Below are positions 12,632 to 26,630 of a stretch of 64,000 nt of DNA, piece by piece. Under the pieces are notes generated by a model. It worked only from the letters and a program-made list of their open reading frames with translations, did no database searches and was not told where the DNA came from. The translations under genes and the position numbers were made by a program. The DNA comes from Auanema rhodensis (taxonomy: Eukaryota; Nematoda; Chromadorea; Rhabditida; Rhabditidae), in assembly GCA_964057225.1 (NCBI GenBank), contig OZ059898.1, positions 20,375,267 through 20,439,266 on the forward strand, written 5' to 3'. Positions within the stretch are counted from its first letter, which is position 1. Every line of letters begins with the position of its first letter.

Positions 12632-14443
12632 GAAGCGAGTTACATACCAAGTGCACATCACGTGTACATTTAATTAGCATAAAGTAAAGTTCACGTAAAT
12701 TTCAAACTCATGGTTACCATGCACCAATATCAATAAAAATTTGTTTTTAGACTAATATGGACATGGGGAATCTAATTGTGAAAAACGCATCTCTTTATCT
12801 TTCACGTGAAGCGAGTTACATACCAAGTGCACATCACGTGTACATTTAATTAGCATAAATTAAAGTTCACGTAAATTTCAAAGTCATGGTTACCATGCAC
12901 CAATATCAATAAAATTTTGTTTTTAGACTAATATGGACATGGGGAATCTAATTTTGAAAACCGCATCTCTTTATCTTTCACGTGAAGCGAGTTACAAACC
13001 AAGTGCACATCACGTGTACATTTAATTAGCATAAATTAAAGTTCACGTAATTTTCAAAGTCATGGTTACCATGAACCAATATCAATGAATATTTGTTTTT
13101 AGACTAATATGGACATGGAGAATCTAATTTTGAAAACCGCATCTCTTTATCTTTCACGTGAAGCGAGTTACATACCAAGTGCACATCACGTGTACATTTA
13201 ATTAGCATAAAGTAAAGTTCACGTAAATTTCAAAGTCATGGTTACCATGCACCAATATCAATAAAATTTTGTTTTTAGACTAATATGGACATGGGGAATC
13301 TAATTTTGAAAACCGCATCTCTTTATCTTTCACGTGAAGCGAGTTACATACCAAGTGCACATCACGTGTACATTTAATTAGCATAAATTAAAGTTCACGT
13401 AAATTTCAAACTCATGGTTACCATGCACCAATATCAATAAAAATTTGTTTTTAGACTAATATGGACATGGAGAATCTAATTTTAAAAACCGCATCTCTTT
13501 ATCTTTCACGTGAAGCGAGTTACATACCAAGTGCACATCACGTGTACATTTAATTAGCATAAAGTAAAGTTCACGTAAATTTCAAACTCATGGTTACCAT
13601 GCACCAATATCAATAAAAATTTGTTTTTAGACTAATATGGACATGGGGAATCTAATTGTGAAAAACGCATCTCTTTATCTTTCACGTGAAGCGAGTTACA
13701 TACCAAGTGCACATCACGTGTACATTTAATTAGCATAAATTAAAGTTCACGTAAATTTCAAAGTCATGGTTACCATGCACCAATATCAATAAAATTTTGT
13801 TTTTAGACTAATATGGACATGGGGAATCTAATTTTGAAAACCGCATCTCTTTATCTTTCACGTGAAGCGAGTTACAAACCAAGTGCACATCACGTGTACA
13901 TTTAATTAGCATAAATTAAAGTTCACGTAATTTTCAAAGTCATGGTTACCATGAACCAATATCAATGAATATTTGTTTTTAGACTAATATGGACATGGAG
14001 AATCTAATTTTGAAAACCGCATCTCTTTATCTTTCACGTGAAGCGAGTTACATACCAAGTGCACATCACGTGTACATTTAATTAGCATAAAGTAAAGTTC
14101 ACGTAAATTTCAAAGTCATGGTTACCATGCACCAATATCAATAAAATTTTGTTTTTAGACTAATATGGACATGGGGAATCTAATTTTGAAAACCGCATCT
14201 CTTTATCTTTCACGTGAAGCGAGTTACATACCAAGTGCACATCACGTGTACATTTAATTAGCATAAATTAAAGTTCACGTAAATTTCAAACTCATGGTTA
14301 CCATGCACCAATATCAATAAAAATTTGTTTTTAGACTAATATGGACATGGAGAATCTAATTTTAAAAACCGCATCTCTTTATCTTTCACGTGAAGCGAGT
14401 TACATACCAAGTGCACATCACGTGTACATTTAATTAGCATAAA
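12632..14443. repeat. Five-monomer tandem duplication (880 bp)
   Basis: The segment 12,632-13,563 matches 13,512-14,443 at an offset of 880 bp. Shared private markers are AATTGTGAAAAACGC (about 12,774 and 13,654) and GTTACAAACC (about 12,991 and 13,871). The left limit is set by CACGCG against CACGTG near 12,630, the right limit by AAAGTAAAG against AAATTAAAG. I saw no difference inside the copies, so the event looks recent. Confidence 0.85.
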
Positions 14444-14782
14444 TTAAAGTTCACGTAAATTTCAAAGTCATGGTTACCATGCACCAATATCAATAAAATT
14501 TTGTTTTTAGACTAATATGGACATGGGGAATCTAATTTTGAAAACCGCATCTCTTTATCTTTCACGTGAAGCGAGTTACATACCAAGTGCACATCACGTG
14601 TACATTTAATTAGCATAAATTAAAGTTCACGTAAATTTCAAACTCATGGTTACCATGCACCAATATCAATAAAAATTTGTTTTTAGACTAATATGGACAT
14701 GGAGAATTTAATTTTGAAAACCGCATCTCTTTATCTTTCACGTGAAGCGAGTTACATACCAAGTGCACATCACGTGTACATT

Positions 14783-15485
14783 TAATTAGCATAAATTAAA
14801 GTTCACGTAAATTTCAAACTCATGGTTACCATGCACCATTATCAATAAAAATTTGTTTTTAGACTAATATGGACATGGAGAATCTATTTTTAAAAACCGC
14901 ATCTCTCTATCTTTCACGTGAAGCGAGTTACATACCAAGTGCACATCACGTGTACATTTAATTAGCATAAATTAAAGTTCACGTAAATTTCAAACTCATG
15001 GTTACCATGCACCAATATCAATAAAAATTTGTTTTTAGACTAATATGGACATGGGGAATCTAATTTTGAAAACCGCATCTCTTATCTTCCACGTGAAGCG
15101 AGTTACATACCAAGTGCACATCACGTGTACATTTAATTAGCATAAATTAAAGTTCACGTAATTTTCAAAGTCATGGTTACCATGAACCAATATCAATGAA
15201 TATTTGTTTTTAGACTAATATGGACATGGGGAATCTAATTTTGAAAACCGCATCTATTTATCTTTTACGCGAAGCGAGTTACATACCAAGTGCACATCAC
15301 GTGTACATTTAATTAGCATAAAGTAAAGTTCACGTAAATTTCAAACTCATGGTTACCATGCACCAATATCAATAAAAATTTGTTTTTAGACTAATATGGA
15401 CATGGGGAATCTAATTTTGAAAAACGCATCTCTTTATCTTTCACGTGAAGCGAGTTACATACCAAGTGCACATCACGTGTACATT
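14783..15485. repeat. Four-monomer block with 175 bp unit, copy 3
   Basis: This has the same order of variants as 11,440-12,142, including CACCATTATC, the T deletion (monomer 14,959-15,133), TTTTACGCG and AAAGTAAAG. A private CTCTCTATC lies near 14,903. The block shows that multi-monomer segments, not single units, were the unit of spread. Confidence 0.82.
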
Positions 15486-16893
15486 TAATTAGCATAAATT
15501 AAAGTTCACGTAAATTTCAAAGTCATGGTTACCATGCACCAATATCAATAAAATTTTGTTTTTAGACTAATATGGTCATGGGGAATCTAATTTTGAAAAC
15601 CGCATCTCTTTATCTTTCACGTGAAGCGAGTTACATACCAAGTGCACATCACGTGTACATTTAATTAGCATAAATTAAAGTTCACGTAAATTTCAAACTC
15701 ATGGTTACCATGCACCAATATCAATAAAATTTTGTTTTTAGACTAATATGGACATGGGGAATCTAATTTTGAAAACCGCATCTCTTTATCTTTCACATGA
15801 AGCGAGTCACATACCAAATGCACATCACGTGTACATTTAATTAGCATAAATTAAAGTTCACGTAAATTTCAAAGTCATGGTTACCATGCACCAATATCAA
15901 TAAAAATTTGTTTTTAGACTAATATGGACATGGAGAATCCATTTTTAAAAACCGCATCTCTTTATCTTCCACGTGAAGCGAGTTACATACCAAGTGCACA
16001 TCACGTGTACATTTAATTAGCATAAATTAAAGTTCACGTAAATTTCAAACTCATGGTTACCATGCACCAATATCAATAAAAATTTGTTTTCAAACTAATA
16101 TGGACATGGGGATTCTAATTTTGAAAACCGCATCTCTTTATCTTTCACGTGAAGCGAGTTACATACCAAGTGCACATCACGTGTACATTTAATTAGCATA
16201 AATTAAAGTTCACGTAAAATTCAAAGTCATGGTTACCATGCACCAATATCAATAAAATTTTGTTTTTAGACTAATATGGACATGGGGAATCTAATTTTGA
16301 AAACCGCATCTTTTTATCTTTCACGTGAAGCGAGTTACATACCAAGTGCACATCACGTGTACATTTAATTAGCATAAATTAAAGTTCACGTAAATTTCAA
16401 AGTCATGGTTACCATGCACCAATATCAATAAAATTTTGTTTTTAGACTAATATGGACATGGGGAATCTAATTTTGAAAACTGCATCTCTTTATCTTTCAC
16501 GTGAAGCGAGTTACATACCAAGTGCACATCACGTGTACATTTAATTAGCATAAATTAAAGTTCACGTAAATTTCAAACTCATGGTTACCATGCACCAATA
16601 TCAATAAAAATTTGTTTTTAGACTAATATGGACATGGAGAATCTAATTTTGAAAACCGCATCTTTTTATCTTTCACGTGAAGCGAGTTACATACCAAGTG
16701 CACATCACGTGTACATTTAATTAGCATAAATTAAAGTTCACGTAAATTTCAAACTCATGGTTACCATGCACCAATATCAATAAAAATTTGTTTTTAGACT
16801 AATATGGACATGGAGAATCTATTTTTAAAAACCGCATCTCTTTATCTTTCACGTGAAGCGAGTTACATACCAAGTGCACATCACGTGTACATT

Positions 16894-17068
16894 TAATTAG
16901 CATAAATTAAAGTTCACGTAAATTTCAAACTCATGGTTACCATGCACCAATATCAATAAAAATTTGTTTTTAGACTAATATGGACATGAGGAATCTAATT
17001 TTGAAAACCGCATCTCTTATCTTCCACGTGAAGCGAGTTACATACCAAGTGCACATCACGTGTACATT
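16894..17068. repeat. 175 bp monomer, 1-bp deletion, copy 4
   Basis: The same CTCTTATCTTCC signature as at 10,385 is found here, with a private ATGAGGAATC. It is followed by an AATGAATATTTG monomer with CACGCG and an AAAGTAAAG monomer. This is the last deletion-tagged unit and lies just before the domain boundary. Confidence 0.85.
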
Positions 17069-17772
17069 TAATTAGCATAAATTAAAGTTCACGTAATTTT
17101 CAAAGTCATGGTTACCATGAACCAATATCAATGAATATTTGTTTTTAGACTAATATGGACATGGGGAATCTAATTTTGAAAACCGCATCTATTTATCTTT
17201 CACGCGAAGCGAGTTACATACCAAGTGCACATCACGTGTACATTTAATTAGCATAAAGTAAAGTTCACGTAAATTTCAAACTCATGGTTACCATGCACCA
17301 ATATCAATAAAAATTTGTTTTTAGACTAATATGGACATGGGGAATCTAATTTTGAAAAACGCATCTCTTTATCTTTCACGTGAAGCGAGTTACATACCAA
17401 GTGCACATCACGTGTACATTTAATTAGCATAAATTAAAGTTCACGTAAATTTCAAAGTCAAGGTTACCATGCACCAATATCAATAAAATTTTGTTTTTAG
17501 ACTAATATGGACATGGGGAATCTAAATTTGAAAACCGCATCTCTTTATCTTTCACGTGAAGCGAGTTACATACCAAGTGCACATCACGTGTACATTTAAT
17601 TAGCATAAATTAAAGTTCACGTAAATTTCAAACTCATGGTTACCATGCACCAATATCAATAAAATTTTGTTTTTAGACTAATATGGACATGGGGAATCTA
17701 ATTTTGAAAACCGCATCTCTTTATCTTTCACGTGAAGCGAGTTACATACCAAGTGCACATCACGTGTACATT

Positions 17773-18476
17773 TAATTAGCATAAATTAAAGTTCACGTAA
17801 ATTTCAAAGTCATGGTTACCATGCACCAATATCAATAAAAATTTGTTTTTAGACTAATAGGGACATGGGGAATCTAATTTTGAAAACCGCATCTCTTTAT
17901 CTTTCACGTGAAGCGAGTTACATATAAAGTGCACATCACGTGTACATTTAATTAGCATAAATTAAAGTTCACGTAAATTTCAAAGTCATGGTTACCATGC
18001 ACCAATATCAATAAAAATTTGTTTTTAGACTAATATGGACATGGGGAATCTAATTTTGAAAACCGCATCTCTTTATCTTTCACGTGAAGCGAGTTACATA
18101 CCAAGTGCACATCACGTGTACACTTAATTAGCATAAATTAAAGTTCACGTAAATTTCAAAGTCATGGTTACCATGCACCAATATCAATAAAAATTTGTTT
18201 TTAGACTAATATGGACATGGGGAATCTAATTTTGAAAACCGCATCTCTTTATCTTTCACGTGAAGCGAGTTACATATAAAGTGCACATCACGTGTACATT
18301 TAATTAGCATAAATTAAAGTTCACGTAAATTTCAAAGTCATGGTTACCATGCACCAATATTAATAAAAATTTGTTTTTAGACTAATATGGACATGGGGAA
18401 TCTAATTTTGAGAACCGCATCTCTTTATCTTTCACGTGAAGCGAGTTACATATAAAGTGCACATCACGTGTACATT
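17773..18476. repeat. Transition from domain A to domain B
   Basis: Four monomers combine the domain A GCACC with the domain B TATAAAG, which first appears at 17,933. AACTCATGG is lost just before this, and GAACC, TTTTCAAAC and CCTAG first appear together in the next monomer (18,477). Private changes such as AATAGGGACATG (about 17,857) occur here. No foreign DNA marks the boundary. Confidence 0.75.
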
Positions 18477-18749
18477 TAATTAGCATAAATTAAAGTTCAC
18501 GTAAGTTTCAAAGTCATGGTTACCATGAACCAATATCAATAAAAATTTGTTTTCAAACTACTATGGACATGGGGAATCTAATTTTGAAAACCGCATCTCT
18601 TTATCTTTCACGTGAAGCGAGTTACATACCTAGTGCACATCACGTGTACATTTAATTAGCATAAGTTAAAGTTCACGTAAATTTCAAAGTCATGGTTACC
18701 ATGAACCAATATCAATAAAAATTTGTTTTTAGACTAATTTGGACATGGG

Positions 18750-21700
18750 GAATCTAATTTTGAAAACCGCATCTCTTTATCTTTCACGTGAAGCGAGTTA
18801 CATATAAAGTGCACATCACGTGTACATTTAATTAGCATAAATTAAAGTTCACGTAAATTTCAAAGTCATGGTTACCATGAACCAATATCAATAAAAATTT
18901 GTTTTTAAACTAATATGGACATGGGGATTCTAATTTTGAAAACCGCATCTCTTTATCTTTCACGTGAAGCGAGTTACATACCTAGTGCACATCACGTGTA
19001 CATTTAATTAGCATAAATTAAAGTTCACGTAAATTTCAAAGTCATGGTTACCATGAACCAATATCAATAAAAATTTGTTTTTAGACTAATTTGGACATGG
19101 GGATTCTAATTTTGAGAACCGCATCTCTTTATCTTTCACGTGAAGCGAGTTACATATAAAGTGCACATCACGTGTACATTTAATTAGCATAAATTAAAGT
19201 TCACGTAAATTTCAAAGTCATGGTTACCATGAACCAATATCAATAAAAATTTGTTTTTAGACTAATATGGACATGGGGAATCTACTTTTGAAAACCGCAT
19301 CTCTTTATCTTTCACGTGAAGCGAGTTACATACCAAGTGCACATCACGTGTACATTTAATTAGCATAAATTAAAGTTCACGTAAATTTCAAAGTCATGGT
19401 TACCATGAACCAATATCAATAAAAATTTGTTTTTAAACTAATATGGACATGGGGAATCTAATTTTGAAAACCGCATCTCTTTATCTTTCAAGTGAAGCGA
19501 GTTACATACCAAGTGCACATCACGTGTACATTTAATTAGCATAAATTAAAGTTCACGTAAATTTCAAAGTCATGGTTACCATGAACCAATATCAATAAAA
19601 ATTTGTTTTCAAACTAATATGGACATGGGGATTCTAATTTTGAAAACTGCATCTCTTTATCTTTCACGTGAAGCGAGTTACATACCAAGTGCACATCACG
19701 TGTACATTTAATTAGCATAAATTAAAGTTCATGTAAATTTCAAAGTCATGGTTACCATGCACCAATATCAATAAAAGTTTGTTTTTAGACTAATATGGAC
19801 ATGGGGAATCTAATTTTGAGAACCGCATCTCTTTATCTTTCACGTGAAGCGAGTTACATATAAAGTGCACATCACGTGTACATTTAATTAGCATAAATTA
19901 AAGTTCACGTAAGTTTCAAAGTCATGGTTACCATGAACCAATATCAATAAAAATTTGTTTTTAGACTAATATGGACATGGGGAATCTAATTTTGAAAACC
20001 GCATCTCTTTATCTTTCACGTGAAGCGAGTTACATACCAAGTGCACATCACGTGTACATTTAATTAGCATAAATTAAAGTTCACGTAAATTTCAAAGTCA
20101 TGGTTACCATGAACCAATATCAATAAAAATTTGTTTTTAAACTAATATGGACATGGGGAATCTAATTTTTAAAACCGCATTTCTGTATCTTTCAAGTGAA
20201 GCGAGTTACATACCAAGTGCACATCACGTGTACATTTAATTAGCATAAATTAAAGTTCACGTAAATTTCAAAGTCATGGTTACCATGAACCAATATCAAT
20301 AAAAATTTGTTTTCAAACTAATATGGACATGGGGAATCTAATTTTGAAAACCGCATTTCTGTATCTTTCAAGTGAAGCGAGTTACATACCAAGTGCACAT
20401 CACGTGTACATTTAATTAGCATAAATTAAAGTTCACGTAAATTTCAAAGTCATGGTTACCATGAACCAATATCAATAAAAATTTGTTTTCAAACTAATAT
20501 GGACATGGGGAATCTAATTTTGAAAACCGCATCTCTTTATCTTTCACGTGAAGCGAGTTACATATAAAGTGCACATCACGTGTACATTTAATTAGCATAA
20601 ATTAAAGTTCACGTAAATTTCAAAGTCATGGTTACCATGAACCAATATCAATAAAAATTTGTTTTTAGACTAATATGGACATGGGGAATCTAATTTTGAA
20701 AACCGCATCTCTTTATCTTTCACGTGAAGCGAGTTACATATAAAGTGCACATCACGTGTACATTTAATTAGCATAAATTAAAGTTCACGTAAGTTTCAAA
20801 GTCATGGTTACCATGAACCAATATCAATAAAAATTTGTTTTTAGACTAATATGGACATGGGGAATCTAATTTTGAAAACCGCATCTCTTTATCTTTCACG
20901 TGAAGCGAGTTACATACCAAGTGCACATCACGTGTACATTTAATTAGCATAAATTAAAGTTCACGTAAATTTCAAAGTCATGGTTACCATGAACCAATAT
21001 CAATAAAAATTTGTTTTTAAACTAATATGGACATGGGGAATCTAATTTTTAAAACCGCATTTCTTTATCTTTCAAGTGAAGCGAGTTACATACCAAGTGC
21101 ACATCACGTGTACATTTAATTAGCATAAATTAAAGTTCACGTAAATTTCAAAGTCATGGTTACCATGAACCAATATCAATAAAAATTTGTTTTCAAACTA
21201 ATATGGACATGGGGAATCTAATTTTGAAAACCGCATCTCTTTATCTTTCACGTGAAGCGAGTTACATATAAAGTGCACATCACGTGTACATTTAATTAGC
21301 ATAAATTAAAGTTCACGTAAATTTCAAAGTCATGGTTACCATGAACCAATATCAATAAAAATTTGTTTTTAGACTAATATGGACATGGGGAATCTAATTT
21401 TGAAAACCGCATCTCTTTATCTTTCACGTGAAGCGAGTTACATACCAAGTGCACATCACGTGTACATTTAATTAGCATAAATTAAAGTTCACGTAAATTT
21501 CAAAGTCATGGTTACCATGAACCAATATCAATAAAAATTTGTTTTCAAACTAATATGGACATGGGGAATCTAATTTTGAAAACCGCATCTCTTTATCTTT
21601 CACGTGAAGCGAGTTACATATAAAGTGCACATCACGTGTACATTTAATTAGCATAAATTAAAGTTCACGTAAATTTCAAAGTCATGGTTACCATGAACCA

Positions 21701-22620
21701 ATATCAATAAAAATTTGTTTTTAAACTAATATGGACATGGGGAATCTAATTTTCAAAACCGCATTTCTTTATCTTTCAAGTGAAGCGAGTTACATACCAA
21801 GTGCACATCACGTGTACATTTAATTAGCATAAATTAAAGTTCACGTAAATTTCAAAGTCATGGTTACCATGAACCAATATCAATAAAAATTTGTTTTCAA
21901 ACTAATATGGACATGGGGAATCTAATTTTGAAAACCGCATCTCTTTATCTTTCACGTGAAGCGAGTTACATATAAAGTGCACATCACGTGTACATTTAAT
22001 TAGCATAAATTAAAGTTCACGTAAATTTCAAAGTCATGGTTACCATGAACCAATATCAATAAAAATTTGTTTTTAAACTAATATGGACATGGGGATTCTA
22101 ATTTTGAAAACCGCATCTCTTTATCTTTCACGTGAAGCGAGTTACATACCTAGTGCACATCACGTGTACATTTAATTAGCATAAATTAAAGTTCACGTAA
22201 ATTTCAAAGTCATGGTTACCATGAACCAATATCAATAAAAATTTGTTTTTAGACTAATTTGGACATGGGGATTCTAATTTTGAGAACCGCATCTCTTTAT
22301 CTTTCACGTGAAGCGAGTTACATATAAAGTGCACATCACGTGTACATTTAATTAGCATAAATTAAAGTTCACGTAAATTTCAAAGTCATGGTTACCATGA
22401 ACCAATATCAATAAAAATTTGTTTTTAGACTAATATGGACATGGGGAATCTACTTTTGAAAACCGCATCTCTTTATCTTTCACGTGAAGCGAGTTACATA
22501 CCAAGTGCACATCACGTGTACATTTAATTAGCATAAATTAAAGTTCACGTAAATTTCAAAGTCATGGTTACCATGAACCAATATCAATAAAAATTTGTTT
22601 TTAAACTAATATGGACATGG
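18750..22620. repeat. Eighteen-monomer spaced repeat in early domain B
   Basis: About 700 bp near 18.75-19.45 kb recurs near 21.92-22.62 kb at an offset of 3,168 bp. The cassette is a TTTTAAAC/GGATTC/CCTAG monomer, a TTGG/GGATTC/GAGAACC/TATAAAG monomer and a CTACTTTTG/CCAAG monomer. Related cassettes reappear near 28.3-29.0 kb with an AAAACTTG monomer inserted. Monomers between the copies include the GCATTTCTGTATC variant (about 20,179 and 20,355). Confidence 0.65.
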
Positions 22621-23404
22621 GGAATCTAATTTTTAAAACCGCATTTCTTTATCTTTCAAGTGAAGCGAGTTACATACCAAGTGCACATCACGTGTACATT
22701 TAATTAGCATAAATTAAAGTTCACGTAAATTTCAAAGTCATGGTTACCATGAACCAATATCAATAAAAATTTGTTTTCAAACTAATATGGACATGGGGAT
22801 TCTAATTTTGAAAACCGCATCTCTTTATCTTTCACGTGAAGCGAGTTACATACCTAGTGCACATCACGTGTACATTTAATTAGCATAAATTAAAGTTCAC
22901 GCAAATTTCAAAGTCATGGTTACCATGAACCAATATCAATAAAAATTTGTTTTTAGACTAATTTGGACATGGGGATTCTAATTTTGAAAACCGCATCTCT
23001 TTATCTTTCACGTGAAGCGAGTTACATACCTAGTGCACATCACGTGTACATTTAATTAGCATAAATTAAAGTTCACGTAAATTTCAAAGTCATGGTTACC
23101 ATGAACCAATATCAATAAAAATTTGTTTTTAGACTAATTTGGACATGGGGATTCTAATTTTGAAAACCGCATCTCTTTATCTTTCACGTGAAGCGAGTTA
23201 CATACCTAGTGCACATCACGTGTACATTTAATTAGCATAAATTAAAGTTCACGTAAATTTCAAAGTCATGGTTACCATGAACCAATATCAATAAAAATTT
23301 GTTTTTAAACTAATATGGACATGGGGAATCTAATTTTGAAAACCGCATCTCTTTATCTTTCACGTGAAGCGAGTTACATACCTAGTGCACATCACGTGTA
23401 CATT

Positions 23405-24460
23405 TAATTAGCATAAATTAAAGTTCACGTAAATTTCAAAGTCATGGTTACCATGCACCAATATCAATAAAAGTTTGTTTTTAGACTAATATGGACATGG
23501 GGAATCTAATTTTGAGAACCGCATCTCTTTATCTTTCACGTGAAGCGAGTTACATATAAAGTGCACATCACGTGTACATTTAATTAGCATAAATTAAAGT
23601 TCACGTAAATTTCAAAGTCATGGTTACCATGAACCAATATCAATAAAAATTTGTTTTTAGACTAATATGGACATGGGGAATCTAATTTTGAAAACCGCAT
23701 CTCTTTATCTTTCACGTGAAGCGAGTTACATACCAAGTGCACATCACGTGTACATTTAATTAGCATAAATTAAAGTTCACGTAAATTTCAAAGTCATGGT
23801 TACCATGAACCAATATCAATAAAAATTTGTTTTTAGACTAATTTGGACATGGAGAATCTAATTTTGAAAACCGCATCTCTTTATCTTTCAAGTGATGCGA
23901 GTTACATACCAAGTGCACATCACGTGTACATTTAATTAGCATAAATTAAAGTTCACGTAAATTTCAAAGTCATGGTTACCATGAACCAATATCAATAAAA
24001 ATTTGTTTTTAAACTAATATGGACATGGGGAATCTAATTTTGAAAACCGCATCTCTTTATCTTTCACGTGAAGCGAGTTACATACCTAGTGCACATCACG
24101 TGTACATTTAATTAGCATAAGTTGAAGTTCACGTAAATTTCAAAGTCATGGTTACCATGAACCAATATCAATGAAAATTTGTTTTTAGACTAATATGGAC
24201 ATGGGGAATCTAATTTTGAAAACCGCATCTCTTTATCTTTCACGTGAAGCGAGTTACATATAAAGTGCACATCACGTGTACATTTAATTAGCATAAATTA
24301 AAGTTCACGTAAATTTCAAAGTCATGGTTACCATGCACCAATATTAATAAAAATTTGTTTTTAGACTAATATGGACATGGGGAATCTAATTTTGAAAACC
24401 GCATCTCTTTATCTTTCAAGTGAAGCGAGTTACATACCAAGTGCACATCACGTGTACATT
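23405..24460. repeat. Early h-a-d-e-f-g cassette
   Basis: Six successive monomers show the variant order h (AAAAGTTTG, GAGAACC, TATAAAG), a, d (GGAGAATC, CAAGTGATGC), e, f (AAGTTGAAG, AATGAAAA, TATAAAG) and g (GCACC, ATTAATAA). The same order, expanded and shuffled, dominates 45-63 kb. This isolated copy may represent an early or displaced form of that cassette. Its d monomer has CTCTTTATC, unlike the CTCTTCATC of later d copies. Confidence 0.7.
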
Positions 24461-24493
24461 TAATTAGCATAAATTAAAGTTCACGTAAATTTC

Positions 24494-26630
24494 AAAGTCA
24501 TGGTTACCATGAACCAATATCAATAAAAATTTGTTTTTAAACTAATATGGACATGGGGATTCTAATTTTGAAAACCGCATCTCTTTATCTTTCACGTGAA
24601 GCGAGTTACATATAAAGTGCAACATCACGTGTACATTTAATTAGCATAAATTAAAGTTCACGTAAAATTCAAAGTCATGGTTACCATGAACCAATATCAA
24701 TAAAAATTTGTTTTTAAACTAATATGGACATGGGGAATCTAATTTTGAAAACCGCATCTCTTTATCTTTCACGTGAAGCGAGTTACATACCAAGTGCACA
24801 TCACGTGTACATTTAATTAGCATAAATTAAAGTTCACGTAAATTTCAAAGTCATGGTTACCATGAACCAATATCAATAAAAATTTGTTTTTAGACTAATA
24901 TGGACATGGGGAATCTAATTTTGAAAACCGCATCTCTTTATCTTTCAAGTGAAGCGAGTTACATACCAAGTGCACATCACGTGTACACTTAATTAGCATA
25001 AATTAAAGTTCACGTTAATTTCAAAGTCATGGTTACCATGAACCAATATCAATAAAAACTTGTTTTTAGACTAATATGGACATGGGGAATCTAATTTTGA
25101 AAACCGCATCTCTTTATCTTTCACGTGAAGCGAGTTACATATAAAGTGCACATCACGTGTACATTTAATTAGCATAAATTAAAGTTCACGTAAATTTCAA
25201 AGTCATGGTTACCATGCACCAATATTAATAAAAATTTGTTTTTAGACTAATATGGACATGGGGAATCTAATTTTGAAAACCGCATCTTTTTATCTTTCAC
25301 GTGAAGCGAGTTACATACCAAGTGCACATCACGTGTACATTTAATTAGCATAAATTAAAGTTCACGTAAATTTCAAAGTCATGGTTACCATGAACCAATA
25401 TCAATAAAAATTTGTTTTTAGACTAATATGGACATGGGGAATCTAATTTTGAAAACCGCATCTCTTTATCTTTCAAGTGAAGCGAGTTACATACCAAGTG
25501 CACATCACGTGTACATTTAATTAGCATAAATTAAAGTTCACGTAATTTTCAAAGTCATGGTTACCATGAACCAATATCAATAAAAATTTGTTTTTAAACT
25601 AATATGGACATGGGGATTCTAATTTTGAAAACCGCATCTCTTTATCTTTCACGTGAAGCGAGTTACATATAAAGTGCAACATCACGTGTACATTTAATTA
25701 GCATAAATTAAAGTTCACGTAAAATTCAAAGTCATGGTTACCATGAACCAATATCAATAAAAATTTGTTTTTAAACTAATATGGACATGGGGAATCTAAT
25801 TTTGAAAACCGCATCTCTTTATCTTTCACGTGAAGCGAGTTACATACCAAGTGCACATCACGTGTACATTTAATTAGCATAAATTAAAGTTCACGTAAAT
25901 TTCAAAGTCATGGTTACCATGAACCAATATCAATAAAAATTTGTTTTTAGACTAATATGGACATGGGGAATCTAATTTTGAAAACCGCATCTCTTTATCT
26001 TTCAAGTGAAGCGAGTTACATACCAAGTGCACATCACGTGTACACTTAATTAGCATAAATTAAAGTTCACGTTAATTTCAAAGTCATGGTTACCATGAAC
26101 CAATATCAATAAAAACTTGTTTTTAGACTAATATGGACATGGGGAATCTAATTTTGAAAACCGCATCTCTTTATCTTTCACGTGAAGCGAGTTACATATA
26201 AAGTGCACATCACGTGTACATTTAATTAGCATAAATTAAAGTTCACGTAAATTTCAAAGTCATGGTTACCATGCACCAATATTAATAAAAATTTGTTTTT
26301 AGACTAATATGGACATGGGGAATCTAATTTTGAAAACCGCATCTTTTTATCTTTCACGTGAAGCGAGTTACATACCAAGTGCACATCACGTGTACATTTA
26401 ATTAGCATAAATTAAAGTTCACGTAAATTTCAAAGTCATGGTTACCATGAACCAATATCAATAAAAATTTGTTTTTAGACTAATATGGACATGGGGAATC
26501 TAATTTTGAAAACCGCATCTCTTTATCTTTCAAGTGAAGCGAGTTACATACCAAGTGCACATCACGTGTACATTTAATTAGCATAAATTAAAGTTCACGT
26601 AATTTTCAAAGTCATGGTTACCATGAACCA
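24494..26630. repeat. Six-monomer tandem duplication with shared 1-bp insertion
   Basis: The segment from about 24,494 to 25,573 matches 25,551 to 26,630 at an offset of 1,057 bp. Each copy contains a 177 bp monomer (24,461-24,637 and 25,518-25,694) in which GTGCACATC has become GTGCAACATC. Other shared markers are AAAATTC, CACTTAATT, GTTAATTTC with AAAACTTG, and CTTTTTATC. I saw no difference within the matching part. The CACGTTAATTTC/AAAACTTG then CTTTTTATC pair occurs again at about 50.7-51.0 kb. Confidence 0.85.

Larger units (their letters stand above)
1..17772. repeat. Array domain A
   Basis: In this domain the dyad is usually followed by GCACC and the 3' part usually reads TACATACCAAG. 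Monomers with AACTCATGG and AAGTCATGG alternate, and the last AACTCATGG lies near 17,631. The domain B markers TATAAAG and CCTAG are absent. GAACC occurs only in a special AATGAATATTTG subtype between about 10.6 and 17.1 kb. Periodicities of 5 monomers (880 bp), 4 monomers (704 bp) and 12 monomers (2,112 bp) are visible, but copies are interleaved and not regular. Confidence 0.85.
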
